A stretch of DNA of 64,000 bases from Planctellipticum sp942493135 (GCA_942493135.1 OW818684.1:868001-932000), one strand, 5' to 3'. Shown: positions 1 to 9,663, counted from the first letter of the stretch. Numbers and translations: made by a program. The notes: a model not told the origin generated them from the sequence alone.

Positions 1-72
1 GATTTCGGGCGGACGCACATGGACCGGCGGGTGTTGCGGGTGGTTGAGGGGACGCCTGCGGTCACGGAGTAG
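1..72 (+). CDS. 3' end of an unidentified gene (partial)
   Basis: Frame 1 is open from the first base to a TAG at 70-72 and encodes the last 23 residues of a protein ending RVVEGTPAVTE. A GC-rich hairpin about 50 nt downstream (124-152) fits a gene end. The fragment is too short to assign to a family, and an open 24-codon stretch can arise by chance in high-GC DNA, so this is a tentative call. Confidence 0.4.
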   Translation, partial: DFGRTHMDRRVLRVVEGTPAVTE

Positions 73-470
73 CAGAGTCTTCGCCGCGTCGCAGACGGTC
101 TGGGCGGACATTTCGGTTTGAAGCAGGCGGGGTCGCAGTGCGGCTCCGCCTGTTCGTTTTGTGGCAGTGCCGAACACCGAGGAAGGGTCACCACGAATCT
201 CACGAATCGTCGCGAATGAATGCAGGAAGAGTTTGAACCACGAAAGACACGGAGAGCACTGAGGAGAGCGACGAGCGGGAGACCTCGGATCGCAAAATCG
301 CAACGCCGTCGAATCGGGGAATCGTCTTAACCAGAAATTCCAGATCGCGGGGTGGTCGAGTCGCACTTTGCGCCTAGAAATCTGCTGAAACTCACCGGTG
401 AGAACGTGCGGTTTCTCCTCCCCGACAAACTTAGACATCAGGCGGCCGAGCGCCGCGAAAGGGTTGTTCC
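73..470. other. Intergenic stretch with hairpin and degenerate short repeats
   Basis: No credible gene is seen. A 7-bp inverted repeat (CAGGCGG/CCGCCTG, 124-152) followed by TTCGTTTT may be a weak terminator for the gene cut by the window edge. Positions 188-268 hold a phrase-like degenerate repeat (CACCACGAATC..., GAACCACGAAAGACACGG) that recurs near 56.6 kb. The rest shows nothing recognisable apart from the upstream region of the fasciclin gene. Confidence 0.5.
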
Positions 471-1064
471 ATGATCCATCAACGTTGGATTGCAGTTGCG
501 GCTGTCGCCGCCGTCGTCAGTCTGTCCGCCAGCGACGCCGAGGCGGGCAAGTGCCGCCAGAACTCGCGGAAGGCGATGCGTCAGACGCATGCTGTGGCCT
601 ATTATCAGCCGGCGGCGACTCACGTTGCCGCGGTGGCCGTGGCGGCGGCTCCGGAGAAGAAGGACATTGTGGATACCGCGGTCGCCGCGGGGAGCTTCAA
701 GACGCTCGCCGCCGCTCTCAAGGCCGCCGGGCTGATCGACACGCTGAAGGGGAAGGGACCATTTACGGTCTTCGCTCCGACCGACGAAGCGTTTGCCAAG
801 CTGCCGGCCGGCACGGTCGAAGACCTGCTGAAGCCGGAGAACAAAGCGAAGCTGGTCTCGATCCTCACGTACCATGTCGTCGCGGGCCAAGTGATGGCCG
901 CCGACGTCGTCAAGCTGAAGGAAGCCAAGACGGTGCAGGGGAAGGCCGCCAAGATTACCGTCAAGGACGGGAAGGTCATGGTCGACGGGGCGAACGTCGT
1001 GAAGACGGACATCGAGACGTCGAACGGCGTGATTCACGTGATCGACTCGGTGATCCTGCCGTAG
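471..1064 (+). CDS. Secreted fasciclin (FAS1) domain protein
   Basis: 197 residues. An N-terminal signal peptide (hydrophobic residues 7-20, likely cleavage after DAEA) is followed by a short Ala-rich linker and one FAS1 domain at about residues 62-197. FAS1 hallmarks are visible: the H1-like segment GPFTVFAPTDEAFAKLP, the central LTYHVVAGQV, and the C-terminal H2-like NGVIHVIDSVILP. Single-FAS1 exported proteins are usually adhesion or matrix proteins; the ligand cannot be inferred. AAGGG lies about 8 nt before the ATG and supports this start. The gene is monocistronic and is followed by a strong terminator. A longer overlapping frame at 398-1273 is a shadow. Confidence 0.9.
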   Translation: MIHQRWIAVAAVAAVVSLSASDAEAGKCRQNSRKAMRQTHAVAYYQPAATHVAAVAVAAAPEKKDIVDTAVAAGSFKTLAAALKAAGLIDTLKGKGPFTVFAPTDEAFAKLPAGTVEDLLKPENKAKLVSILTYHVVAGQVMAADVVKLKEAKTVQGKAAKITVKDGKVMVDGANVVKTDIETSNGVIHVIDSVILP

Positions 1065-1093
1065 CCTGTTCGACAAGCGTCAGGGACCTGGAG

Positions 1094-1123
1094 GGCGAAG
1101 CCGAGGATCGGCTTCGCCTTTTT
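1094..1123 (+). terminator. Rho-independent terminator after the fasciclin gene
   Basis: An 11-bp perfect GC-rich stem (GGCGAAGCCGA with TCGGCTTCGCC), 3-nt loop and a run of five T, starting 30 nt after the fasciclin stop codon. It lies between convergent genes. Confidence 0.85.
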
Positions 1124-1233
1124 GCGTTGGTGGGCGGCGGCTTCTGTGCTACGCCCTCTCGTCCGCGCGTCAGTCTCAATCGGAGCCCCGATTCCATTGA
1201 GTCGGGCAGCGACGACATCGGATTTGCCGAGGA

Positions 1234-4200
1234 TTACCGGTCCGCATTGAGATGCCGGTCGAGGAAGTCGTAGGCCTGCTGGCGGGTCGCCGGTGGGAAA
1301 TCGTGGGCTGAGTCGGGGTACTCGGCCTGCAGATGGTTCGGCTGATCGAGCAGGCGATAGACGGGGGCGGCGGCCGTCATCACGTCGCGAACGCCGCTGA
1401 CGTCGAAGTCGTTGTCCCGCTCCGCAGCGCAGGCCAGAAAAGGGCGCGGCGCCAGGCCGGCCACGATTTCATGGAAATCGAACGGCAGCCGACGCACATC
1501 GGCGCCGAACCGGCTGGCGATGCGGGGCATGTAGCGGGGGCCGGTCCAGCTCGGCAGGTCGTCCTTCTGCAGGCTGGTGAAGCCGCAACTGGAAACGACG
1601 GCCTTCAGGCGGGGTTCGAAGGTTGCCGTGAAGAGGGCGTTGTGTCCCCCGAGGGAGTGACCGATGACGCCGATCCGCTCGCGATCGACCTCGGGCAGAG
1701 TCGACAGCAGGTCGACGGCGCGGATGTTGTCCCAGACGGCCTTCAGGCTGCCGCTGGCGAATTCCGGATGTTGTGCGAAATCGTAGCTGTGCTCGCCCAT
1801 TGAGGGATAATCGGGAGCGAGGACGACGTAGCCCCGTTCGGCCAGTTCGCGGCCATAGTGCATGTTGGGCGAACCGGCCAGACCGACGGGCTCGTCTTTC
1901 CCTGCGCCAATCGTCTGATGCAGGCAGAGCACCGCCGGACTCGGCTTTCCCGCGGCGACATCCGGCAGGAGGAGCCAGGCGGTCATGCGATCGAACGGAT
2001 CGCTCTGGAAACTCAGTTTCCGGCGAATGATTTTGCCGTCTCGCGATTCTGCGAGGACACGGACATCGAGTGGTACCCGGAACGAGGCGCCGGGCAGCCG
2101 GCCCAGCACGGTCTGCAGGTTGTCCTGGATCTGCTGTCGGCGAATCTGCCAGTCCTCGGCGGTTTGAATCTTGCGTCGCTGGCCGTACGGGTCGATGACC
2201 ATGCTAAGATCCTGATGATCGGCGTAGTGCACCGGTGTCGGATCCGGCTCGAATCGACCGACGGGATAGCCGGCGGCGTAGGAAATCACGAACTGGCCGC
2301 CCGGCGTACGGTACTGCACGACTTCGTCGCGCCGGTCGAAGTCGCTCCGTCCCGCTCGGACCAGCCGGCGCGGACCATTCGCCGAGAGATATTCTCCCGC
2401 AACCTGGAAGACGATTTCAGTCAGATTGCCGAGGGCGTGGCCTGTGCCGGTCAAGACTTTGCCATCGACATTGGCCGGTGTTACGAAGTGGGGTTCGACG
2501 ACAAGGCCGGCGGCCTGCAGGTTGGCGACGAGCTCGCGGGCGTCGGGAAACGGACACTTGGCGTCGTCGACGCCGTGCACGATGACAATGCGGGACGACG
2601 TGCCGAGGCGGTGCATCATCTGGAGATGCTCGGGGTGACCAAGGAACCGCAGTTCCTGAGCGTCCGGGCTGAGATAACCTGGGTTGGCGGGATCGCGGCT
2701 CCAGCGGGCGTTGAGGTCGCTTCCTCCCGGAAGATGAAACGCGATATCGGCGCTGAGCTGTTTCATACCGCAGAGGTCGACGACACACGCGAACGTGCGC
2801 GGGGCCAGCTTATTGGCCATGAGCGTTACGTTGCCGCCTCCGGAACCTCCGGTGGCGAAGAGGCGTCCTTCGGCGAAGGGACGTTGCTGGCCGTGGAGGC
2901 CGTTAATGGTCCACCAGAGAGCACGGAGAGCGTCGAGCGACTGGAGGTAGCCGAAATCGTAGGGCTCGGGGCCGTCGATCGAGTCGGCTCGTCCGCTCTG
3001 GAGATAATTGACGCACAGTGCAATGACGTTGAGCCGGTCGGCCAGGGTTTGAGGATCGGCGGTGCCGACGCAGAATTCGCCTCCCCAGTTATGCAGAGTC
3101 AGCATAATGCCGGTTTGCGGTGTGACTCGTGCGAGCTGGCCGCCCGGGTAATGCACGCGAACGGCCACCTGCCGCGGCCCCGGGCGCTGCGGCCAATCCT
3201 GGGCCGGGAGTGAGACGGTGGCATTGGACTCCGGCAGCGTCGGCCAGGCGGCCGGGCGAGTCTGGTCCTGCTCGTCGATCCAGGAGGCCAGGATCTCCTG
3301 CGGGCTGCGGACGTCGCCGGCAGTCCGTTCCAGGAAGCGAACATCTTTGCCGGCTACGATCTCGTGAGCGATTCTCGCATGAAGTTGTTCGTCGGGGGCG
3401 ATTTCCGCCGTCAGCGAGGGGAGGACGGGGACGACGTCCCAGGCCCGGCCGCCGAACGGAAAGCTCCAGTTCAGAATCCATTCGTAGTCGCGAATGAAGT
3501 TCCCGACATCGCCACCTGCAATTGCAGCAGGAACAGCCGGCACGACGAGATCGGGCTTCAACGCGCGAATCCCTTTGGCCCAGGTGCTGAGAGCATTGAC
3601 CGATTGCGCCTCGGTTGGCCAGACAGTGACCCGGATCTCGGCCTGCGGAAAGCGTTGACGGAGCGCCGCCGCGAACCATTCGTCATATGGTGGCATGGCG
3701 ACCAGATGGACGCTCTCGCCGGCCTGCAATCGGGAAAGCGTATGATGGAGGGCGTCGGGCGGTTGGGGGACGTGATCCAGCAGGACGCGACGGCCGGTGA
3801 TGGTTTCGGCCATCTGCTCCGCGAAGCGTCGATGACCGTGCATGTTGGGATGAATCTCGTCGCTCATCAGGAGCATCCATGCCAGTTCGTCCCGTTCGCG
3901 GAGCGTTCGATACTCCTCGAAACAGTCCACGAGCGGCAGATTGGCCTCCTTCGTCAATTGTCTGATTCGCTCGGAGTATTCCGCCAGCTTCGCGATCGGA
4001 CGCGCCGGGTTCTCGTAGACGGAGTTCGGCGTACAGAGCACCACCGCGGCTCCCGCGGCGTGGCACTTCTGCGCGATCGTCTGCAAGTTGGCGACGAAGG
4101 TTTCCAGCGGAACTCGGGTGACGTCGTTCATGCCGAACATGACGACGACCAGATGGGGCTGCCGGTCGAGCACGTCGCGCTGGATCCGGGCGAGCCCGTC

Positions 4201-4485
4201 GACCGTGGTCTGGCCGCTGATCCCGGCGTTGATCATCTCCAGCCGGGCATTCGGCTCGATTCGTTCCAGTGCGAGGCCCAGCATGTCGCACCAGGCGCGT
4301 AGACCGCCAGTGTGATAGTAGGCCCCGGTGATGCTGTCGCCGAAGCAGACGATTCGAGTCGTCTCGCCTGAGCGCAGGCGTTGTCGCACCTGATCCATGC
4401 CGATGGCCGGGTCCGCCGCCCGTGCTTGACTGAAACAGGCCGTGAGTGCGGCGAGAATCAGGAGGCCACAGAGAGTTGTCCGCAT
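1234..4485 (-). CDS. Secreted multidomain hydrolase: SGNH esterase plus two alpha/beta-hydrolase modules
   Basis: 1083 residues from the ATG at 4485, chosen because it begins a signal peptide (MRTTLCGLLILAALTACFSQARA) and has GGGGA just upstream; the frame stays open further upstream. Module 1 (about 30-250) is an SGNH/GDSL hydrolase: CFGDSITGAYY (block I Ser), NAGISGQTT, FGMNDV and DEIHPNMHGH (Asp-His). Module 2 (about 400-670) is an alpha/beta hydrolase with nucleophile elbow ATGGSGGGN and acid-loop HGVDDAKCP. Module 3 (about 720-1083) resembles dienelactone hydrolases/acetyl-xylan esterases, with nucleophile elbow GHSLGGH and terminal His in SAHDFP. Probable role: an exported esterase deacetylating or de-esterifying plant or algal polysaccharide. 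The substrate is inferred, not shown. It is three times the length of a normal SGNH enzyme. Confidence 0.85.
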   Translation of the reverse strand: MRTTLCGLLILAALTACFSQARAADPAIGMDQVRQRLRSGETTRIVCFGDSITGAYYHTGGLRAWCDMLGLALERIEPNARLEMINAGISGQTTVDGLARIQRDVLDRQPHLVVVMFGMNDVTRVPLETFVANLQTIAQKCHAAGAAVVLCTPNSVYENPARPIAKLAEYSERIRQLTKEANLPLVDCFEEYRTLRERDELAWMLLMSDEIHPNMHGHRRFAEQMAETITGRRVLLDHVPQPPDALHHTLSRLQAGESVHLVAMPPYDEWFAAALRQRFPQAEIRVTVWPTEAQSVNALSTWAKGIRALKPDLVVPAVPAAIAGGDVGNFIRDYEWILNWSFPFGGRAWDVVPVLPSLTAEIAPDEQLHARIAHEIVAGKDVRFLERTAGDVRSPQEILASWIDEQDQTRPAAWPTLPESNATVSLPAQDWPQRPGPRQVAVRVHYPGGQLARVTPQTGIMLTLHNWGGEFCVGTADPQTLADRLNVIALCVNYLQSGRADSIDGPEPYDFGYLQSLDALRALWWTINGLHGQQRPFAEGRLFATGGSGGGNVTLMANKLAPRTFACVVDLCGMKQLSADIAFHLPGGSDLNARWSRDPANPGYLSPDAQELRFLGHPEHLQMMHRLGTSSRIVIVHGVDDAKCPFPDARELVANLQAAGLVVEPHFVTPANVDGKVLTGTGHALGNLTEIVFQVAGEYLSANGPRRLVRAGRSDFDRRDEVVQYRTPGGQFVISYAAGYPVGRFEPDPTPVHYADHQDLSMVIDPYGQRRKIQTAEDWQIRRQQIQDNLQTVLGRLPGASFRVPLDVRVLAESRDGKIIRRKLSFQSDPFDRMTAWLLLPDVAAGKPSPAVLCLHQTIGAGKDEPVGLAGSPNMHYGRELAERGYVVLAPDYPSMGEHSYDFAQHPEFASGSLKAVWDNIRAVDLLSTLPEVDRERIGVIGHSLGGHNALFTATFEPRLKAVVSSCGFTSLQKDDLPSWTGPRYMPRIASRFGADVRRLPFDFHEIVAGLAPRPFLACAAERDNDFDVSGVRDVMTAAAPVYRLLDQPNHLQAEYPDSAHDFPPATRQQAYDFLDRHLNADR

Positions 4486-4756
4486 GGATCCCCGCCGATG
4501 TTGAGTGAATGACGGTTTCGTCTCCGGGGCGAACTCGAACGTTTCCCGGAACTTGAGTGCTCCCGAAGGTAACCGCCGTCGCCAGCAGAGACCAGCCGCT
4601 TCCCGCAAGAGAAGGAACTGCGGCTTCGAGTTGGCGTTCCTCCGATCCCCGCCCGCAGCCGATCTTGCCCTCTTCCTTTCGACATTCCGCCTTCGACATT
4701 CGACATTATGAATCGGCGCGGGATCGTCAATCTGCGCGACTCTGCCTCCGCGGTCT

Positions 4757-5551
4757 CTACAACAGCTCTCCCTGCCAAACCGTCACGGCCTGGCCGCCGA
4801 GGATGACGCGGTCTCCCTGGGGCTTCAGGCGGAGGACGCCGCCGCGGGTCGAGATCTGGTGGGCCAGCAGTTCGGTTTTCCCGAGTTGCTCGGCCCAGTA
4901 GGGGGCGAGGCAGCAGTGGGCGGAGCCGCAGACGGGGTCTTCGTCGACGCCGACCGCCGGTGCGAAGAAGCGGGAGACGAAATCGTAGGGAGCACCGTCG
5001 GACTGGGCCGTGACGATCACGCCCCGCGTGGGGACCTCGCCCAGTCGGCGGAAGTCGGGTCGGACGGCTTTGACGGCGGCCGGCGAGTCGAGCACGACCA
5101 AGTGGTCGAATCGCGTCTTGCCGACGAAGACTGGATTGCGGACACCCAGCGCCTCCAGCACGCCGGGACTGGGGAGCGCTTCGGCGGCCGGCAGGGCCGG
5201 GAAGTTGAGTTCGAGGAATTTTCCGGCCCGGACGCAGGTGAGGAGTCCGCTCTTCGTATGAAATCGAAGCGGGCGATCCGCGGGGACCGTTCCGGAGGAC
5301 CAGAGGGCGTGGGCAGTCGCCAGCGTGGCATGGCCGCAGAGGTCGACTTCAACGGTCGGCGTGAACCAGCGGAGTTCGAGGTCGTCGCCGAGCGGCCGGA
5401 CGAAGGCGGTTTCGGAAAGATTCATTTCGGCGGCGACCGACTGCATCCATTCGGGGGAGGCGGCTTCGTCGAGCCAGCAGACGGCGGCGGGGTTTCCGGC
5501 GAAGGGGCGGTCGGTGAAGGCATCGACCTGCCAGCAGCGAACTCGGGGCAT
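4757..5551 (-). CDS. PhzF-family isomerase-like protein
   Basis: 264 residues, the usual length for the PhzF/YddE family (diaminopimelate-epimerase fold). The N-terminus VDAFTDRPFAGNPAAVCWL with a catalytic-type Glu in MNLSETAFV, then RWFTPTVEVDLCGHATLA, and the second-half motif DEDPVCGSAHCCLAPYWAE are all diagnostic. PhzF itself isomerises 2,3-dihydro-3-hydroxyanthranilate in phenazine synthesis. No other phenazine genes are nearby, so this is one of the many family members of unknown substrate. It is transcribed alone, divergently from the DinB-like gene. Confidence 0.9.
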   Translation of the reverse strand: MPRVRCWQVDAFTDRPFAGNPAAVCWLDEAASPEWMQSVAAEMNLSETAFVRPLGDDLELRWFTPTVEVDLCGHATLATAHALWSSGTVPADRPLRFHTKSGLLTCVRAGKFLELNFPALPAAEALPSPGVLEALGVRNPVFVGKTRFDHLVVLDSPAAVKAVRPDFRRLGEVPTRGVIVTAQSDGAPYDFVSRFFAPAVGVDEDPVCGSAHCCLAPYWAEQLGKTELLAHQISTRGGVLRLKPQGDRVILGGQAVTVWQGELL

Positions 5552-5689
5552 GGCGAACCTCTGCGGTTTTGAAGTTGTCCTGCAACAGGATAGCGTCTGT
5601 TGTCGACGACACCGAACGTGCCGACAGGTTCGCAGAACAGGACCCGCGAAAGCAGCCTCTCGATCGACCTCACCGGGAAGCCTTCAACC

Positions 5690-6241
5690 ATGAATGCCGT
5701 CGAATTGATCCGCAGGTTGCACCAGCATCGCGTCTGGGTCAATGAGCGTTTGCTATCGATCGCGGAGACGCTGTCCGACAAGGCACTGCGCAAGTCCCTG
5801 CCGATCGGGCAGGGTTCGGTCTGGAAATCGCTCCTGCACTTGTATGCGGCGGAGTTCGTCTGGCTGGAAACACTGCTCGGCAATGAGAGTCCCGTGGCGG
5901 ACGGGGATCTGCCGGGGCAGCTTCCGGGCAATCAGGCCGGCCACGGCGCCTGCCAGTCGCTGGCCGAACTCCACGTGCGGTGGGCTCGACTGCAGGGACG
6001 CTGGGACAGTTATCTGCAAGGACTGTCGGAGAAAGAACTGGAGGGTGTCGTTTACAAGGTCAGCACCAGTTCGGGGGCCGGCCGGCGATTCGGCAGCCGT
6101 CGGGCGGATATCCTGTTGCACGTCTGCACGCACGCGCAATACACGACGGCGCAGGTGGTCAACATGTTCCGGCAGCTCGGGATCGTTTCGCTTCCGGACG
6201 TGATGCTGATTACGCTGGCCCGGCAGGAGCTGGCGACGTAG
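5690..6241 (+). CDS. DinB-family protein
   Basis: 183 residues from the ATG at 5690; an upstream TTG-initiated extension looks non-coding. The predicted protein is a four-helix bundle of the DinB/YfiT type, with a metal-ligand-like His in WKSLLHLYAAEFVW (about residue 47) and a second His pair in LLHVCTHAQYTTAQV (about 146-150), the position where DinB-like metalloproteins bind a divalent ion. Family members act in thiol-dependent or detoxification reactions, but most are uncharacterised. It converges on the downstream histidine kinase with an 18-nt gap. Confidence 0.8.
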   Translation: MNAVELIRRLHQHRVWVNERLLSIAETLSDKALRKSLPIGQGSVWKSLLHLYAAEFVWLETLLGNESPVADGDLPGQLPGNQAGHGACQSLAELHVRWARLQGRWDSYLQGLSEKELEGVVYKVSTSSGAGRRFGSRRADILLHVCTHAQYTTAQVVNMFRQLGIVSLPDVMLITLARQELAT

Positions 6242-6259
6242 CCGACGAGCGTGAGTCGC

Positions 6260-8002
6260 TCAGGCACTCATGTCCGACTCATCGAAGGCGGCCGCCCGGA
6301 GCTGATCGACGAGCATGTGTCGTTCAAGAATGGTGATCAGCTGATTGCGATCCACCGGCTTGGTCAGGTATTCGTCGCAGCCCGCTGCCAGGCTGTTCTT
6401 GCGAGCCTTCTCGCTCGTGTCCGCGGTCACGGCCACGACCGGTCCGCGGAATCCCAGGTTGCGAATTTCGACTGTGGCCGCGTAGCCGTCCATCACCGGC
6501 ATCTGCATGTCCATGAGGATGCCGTCGAACTGGCGGCCCTCTTCGATCGCCGTTCGAACCGCTTCCACCGCAACGCGGCCGTTTTCCGCCGCGACGAGTC
6601 TGGCGCCGACTCGATCCAGGATCCGAGCGAGCAGCTGCTGATTGCTCGGATTATCTTCGACGACGAGGATGCGACGGCCCTCAAGCCTGATTCCGATCTG
6701 CCACGTCGCACTCGGAGTCTGCTTCGGCCGAGCTGCGATTGACGAACCGGCCGCTGGCTTCAGAGCGACCCAGAACGAAAAAGTCGAACCTCGTCCGGGG
6801 ATGCTGCTGGCTTCCAGCGTGCCGCCGAGAATCTCGCAGAGCTGGCGGCTGAGCGCCAATCCGAGTCCGACGCCGCCGTAGGGTCTTGTCAGCGAACCAT
6901 CGGCCTGCGAAAAGGGATGGAACAGCTCCGAAGCCTGCCTGGCCGACATGCCGATTCCCGTATCGACAACGTCGATACGGAGCTGGGGCGGATCGGGAAG
7001 TGAATCGACGAGCAGGCGTACGAGCACACCGCCCGAGTGCGTGAATTTCACGGCGTTATCAACCAGACTGTTGAGAATCTGCCGGAACTTTCTTTCGTCC
7101 AGCAGCACCACGTCAGGAACTTCGGGGGCGATGAAATGCTGCAGCGTCAGTTTTCGCAGAGCGACCGTGGATTCAAAGCTGCGCAGGACTTCGCGAACGA
7201 CTTTCTTCGGTGAGGCGGCGTCTTCGACCGTTTCGGCCCGGCCGGACTCGATTCTCGCCAGATCCAGAATGTCGGTCAGCAGGTTCAGCAGGTGCCGGCC
7301 GTTCGTGACAATCGTGCCTGCGAACTCCTGCACGATGTTCGGATCCGGGTCTTCAACCAACAACTCCGCGAAGCCCAGGATGGCCGTCAGCGGCGTCCGC
7401 AGTTCGTGACTCATATTGGCGAGAAACTCGGATTTGGCCCGGCTGGCGGCTTCTGCCGCCTCCTGAAGCTGCCGCGAGCTTTCGACCATGTTCCGCAACT
7501 CTGCCGCCTGGGCGGAGATTTCAGACCGGGAGCGAATCAGCTCTTCATTGGCTTCCCGCAGACTTGTCTCCGCCCGCTTCCGCTCGGAAATGTCGCGGAG
7601 GATTCCCGTGAAGAAGTGGACGTCCGCGAGCCGCACTTCCGTGATCGACAGCTCCACCGGAAAGACCGAACCGTCGCTGCGTCGGGCTTCGACTTCGCGG
7701 CCGATCCCGATGATCCGGCGTTCGCCCGTCTGCAGGTACCGTTGCAGGTAAGAATCGTGAGCCGCGCGAAAAGGCTCCGACATCAGGGCTGAGATGTTCC
7801 GGCCAATGACCTCGGAGGCCGAGACCAGGAACATCCGTTCCGCTGCAGTATTGAAGTCGAGGACGAGCCCTGCGGGAGTGATACTGATGATGGCATCGGC
7901 CGCCGCATGAATTAATGCGTTATACCGCGCCTGCTCGACGGCAAGACGGTGGTCCGAGTCGTCAGTTTGCCGAAGACGTGAAAACAGGGGATCAGGCGAC
8001 AT
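6260..8002 (-). CDS. Hybrid sensor histidine kinase (PAS-HisKA-HATPase-receiver)
   Basis: 580 residues with no membrane segment, so cytoplasmic. A PAS domain (about 25-145, with the PAC-like FTGILRDISERKRAE) is followed by a coiled coil, a HisKA with phospho-acceptor His in SHELRTPLTAILG (about 207), and a HATPase with N-box LNSLVDNAVKFT, G1 DTGIGM, F-box and G2 GGVGLGLAL. The C-terminal receiver (about 445-570) has the acidic pair VVEDN, phospho-Asp in ILMDMQMPVMDG and the KPVD lysine. It resembles BarA/TorS-type hybrid kinases that relay phosphate through a separate Hpt protein; none is visible here. A good sigma-70-type promoter lies about 150 nt upstream (8160-8188). The neighbouring kinase lacks a receiver, and a lone receiver sits further upstream. 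Confidence 0.92.
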   Translation of the reverse strand: MSPDPLFSRLRQTDDSDHRLAVEQARYNALIHAAADAIISITPAGLVLDFNTAAERMFLVSASEVIGRNISALMSEPFRAAHDSYLQRYLQTGERRIIGIGREVEARRSDGSVFPVELSITEVRLADVHFFTGILRDISERKRAETSLREANEELIRSRSEISAQAAELRNMVESSRQLQEAAEAASRAKSEFLANMSHELRTPLTAILGFAELLVEDPDPNIVQEFAGTIVTNGRHLLNLLTDILDLARIESGRAETVEDAASPKKVVREVLRSFESTVALRKLTLQHFIAPEVPDVVLLDERKFRQILNSLVDNAVKFTHSGGVLVRLLVDSLPDPPQLRIDVVDTGIGMSARQASELFHPFSQADGSLTRPYGGVGLGLALSRQLCEILGGTLEASSIPGRGSTFSFWVALKPAAGSSIAARPKQTPSATWQIGIRLEGRRILVVEDNPSNQQLLARILDRVGARLVAAENGRVAVEAVRTAIEEGRQFDGILMDMQMPVMDGYAATVEIRNLGFRGPVVAVTADTSEKARKNSLAAGCDEYLTKPVDRNQLITILERHMLVDQLRAAAFDESDMSA

Positions 8003-8159
8003 TTCATCTCGCTTACTCCGATCGGAATCGGAATGTCACGTCCCGCCACAGGACATACTGGTTGCTGAACGAGTCGACCTTTCGCGAACTTACGCGCTGT
8101 CCAGCACCCGCGGGGTGTCTTTGTAAGCTCAGTCATCACAGTCACTTAACGAGACTCAG

Positions 8160-8188
8160 ATTATTTTAAGCATTTTGCACCGCGTCAA
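8160..8188 (-). promoter_or_regulatory. Sigma-70-type promoter for the hybrid kinase
   Basis: Read on the minus strand: TTGACG, a 17-bp spacer, then AATAAT. It sits inside a conspicuously AT-rich patch (8160-8222) in otherwise GC-rich DNA and gives a leader of about 150 nt to the kinase ATG at 8002. Confidence 0.6.
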
Positions 8189-8224
8189 TAGCCATATTAA
8201 AATAAGTTTCCAAGACTGAATTCT

Positions 8225-9580
8225 TCAGGGCCTGACTGCTGGCCGGTCGGAAACGTGAGGTGGTTCCGGACAACGGAGTCGCTCGAGGTCGATTTTCAGT
8301 GAAAACGTAGAGCCGTTTCCCAGCGAGCTGGTTACTGCGATCGTTCCGCCCAGGAGTCCGGCGAGTCGCTGACTGATGGCCAGGCCGAGGCCGGTGCCTC
8401 CGAAACGTCGCGTCATCGATGCGTCGGCCTGTCCGAAGGGTTCAAAAAGTCGCGAAATCTGCTCGGGAGAGAGTCCGATTCCGGTGTCGCGGACGTCAAA
8501 GATCAGTCGGGGCTGGTTCGGTTCGGCCTGTTCGTGTCGAATCGCCACGCCGACGCCTCCCGATTCGGTGAACTTAATCGCGTTCCCGATCAGATTGATG
8601 AGGATCTGCCGCAGCCGCGTCGGATCCGACAGGAACCTGTGGGGTACGTCGCCGAAGGTCGTCAGTGTCAGTTCCAGGTTCCGGTCGTATGCCCGACCGC
8701 GCAACAGGGAGATGACTTCTTCGACGGCGCGACGTGGCGAAACCGGAATCAACTCCACCGTGAGTTTGCCAGCTTCAATTTTGGAGAGATCGAGAATCTC
8801 ATTGACGATTTCCAGCAGGTGCCGGCCGTTTCGCAAGATCGTGTCGGCGGCATGTTCGACGAGATCGTCGTCTCGATCATCGTCCTGCAGCATCTCTGCG
8901 TAGCCGAGGATTGCGGTCATCGGCGTCCGCAGTTCGTGGCTCATGTTGGCCATGAACTGGTTCTTGACGACATCCGCGGCGCGAGCCTGGACGAGCGCTT
9001 CGTCGAGCACTTTTCGTGCGTTTTGCTCAAATCGGTGGAACAGCAGCGAGAAGACCAGGATGCAGAGAATCAGTCCGGACAGGCCGGAAACCTGGAGAAA
9101 TCGCAACCCTTCGGGGGTCACCTCGTTGACCAGTGGAATGCCCGGAACCCCGCCAAGGTAGAGAACGGTGCATGCGAAGATGCTGGCGGCTGACCACCAG
9201 AGGCTGGCGCGCAAGCCTGACAGATTGATGGCAATCAACGGGATCGTTGCGAACCAGGACATTGCCGGGGCTACTGTGCCGCCACCCAGATAGGAGAGCG
9301 TGAAATAGACGTAGTACGCAATTCCGATGAACCCATGGCGCCCCAATGGGATGTTGCCGATCAGCCGAAAAACCAGCAGGTTGAACAGCAGCAACAATCC
9401 GGCGAACGCGGTATTGAGCGCGGAGTACTGCGCCTCGAGGATCCAGAAGATCGCTGAGTAGATGGGAACCCAGAACAGGAGGGCTGCGTTGAACAGGACA
9501 ATGCGCCGCGCTTCCCGGAATCGGTCCGGGATCTCACGCAGCGGTGGGGGGACGAGAATTGACCAGACATCTACGGACAT
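8225..9580 (-). CDS. Membrane-bound sensor histidine kinase
   Basis: 451 residues from the ATG at 9580 (MSVDVWSILV); 15 extra codons upstream look non-coding. The N-terminal half carries about six hydrophobic segments (residues 30-190) with no large periplasmic loop, so sensing is probably in or at the membrane, as in MASE-type sensors. After a helical linker comes HisKA with SHELRTPMTAILGYAEM and HATPase with NLIGNAIKFT, DTGIGL, FEPFGQAD and GGTGLGLAI. There is no receiver domain, so it needs a partner in trans; the lone receiver at 9860-10432 diverges from it. Paired palindromes lie in the shared upstream region. Confidence 0.9.
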   Translation of the reverse strand: MSVDVWSILVPPPLREIPDRFREARRIVLFNAALLFWVPIYSAIFWILEAQYSALNTAFAGLLLLFNLLVFRLIGNIPLGRHGFIGIAYYVYFTLSYLGGGTVAPAMSWFATIPLIAINLSGLRASLWWSAASIFACTVLYLGGVPGIPLVNEVTPEGLRFLQVSGLSGLILCILVFSLLFHRFEQNARKVLDEALVQARAADVVKNQFMANMSHELRTPMTAILGYAEMLQDDDRDDDLVEHAADTILRNGRHLLEIVNEILDLSKIEAGKLTVELIPVSPRRAVEEVISLLRGRAYDRNLELTLTTFGDVPHRFLSDPTRLRQILINLIGNAIKFTESGGVGVAIRHEQAEPNQPRLIFDVRDTGIGLSPEQISRLFEPFGQADASMTRRFGGTGLGLAISQRLAGLLGGTIAVTSSLGNGSTFSLKIDLERLRCPEPPHVSDRPAVRP

Positions 9581-9663
9581 CAACCGGCTCCGCGCCCTGC
9601 GGCGGCAGAAATGAACTTGCAGCAATGACGGGCTGAAGCGGAGCGGTCGCTCAGTCGGCTATC

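Noticed and set aside
7912..8145. 77-residue minus-strand ORF overlapping the hybrid kinase start
   Set aside because: It lies in the kinase leader and 5' end in another frame, with no supporting pattern.
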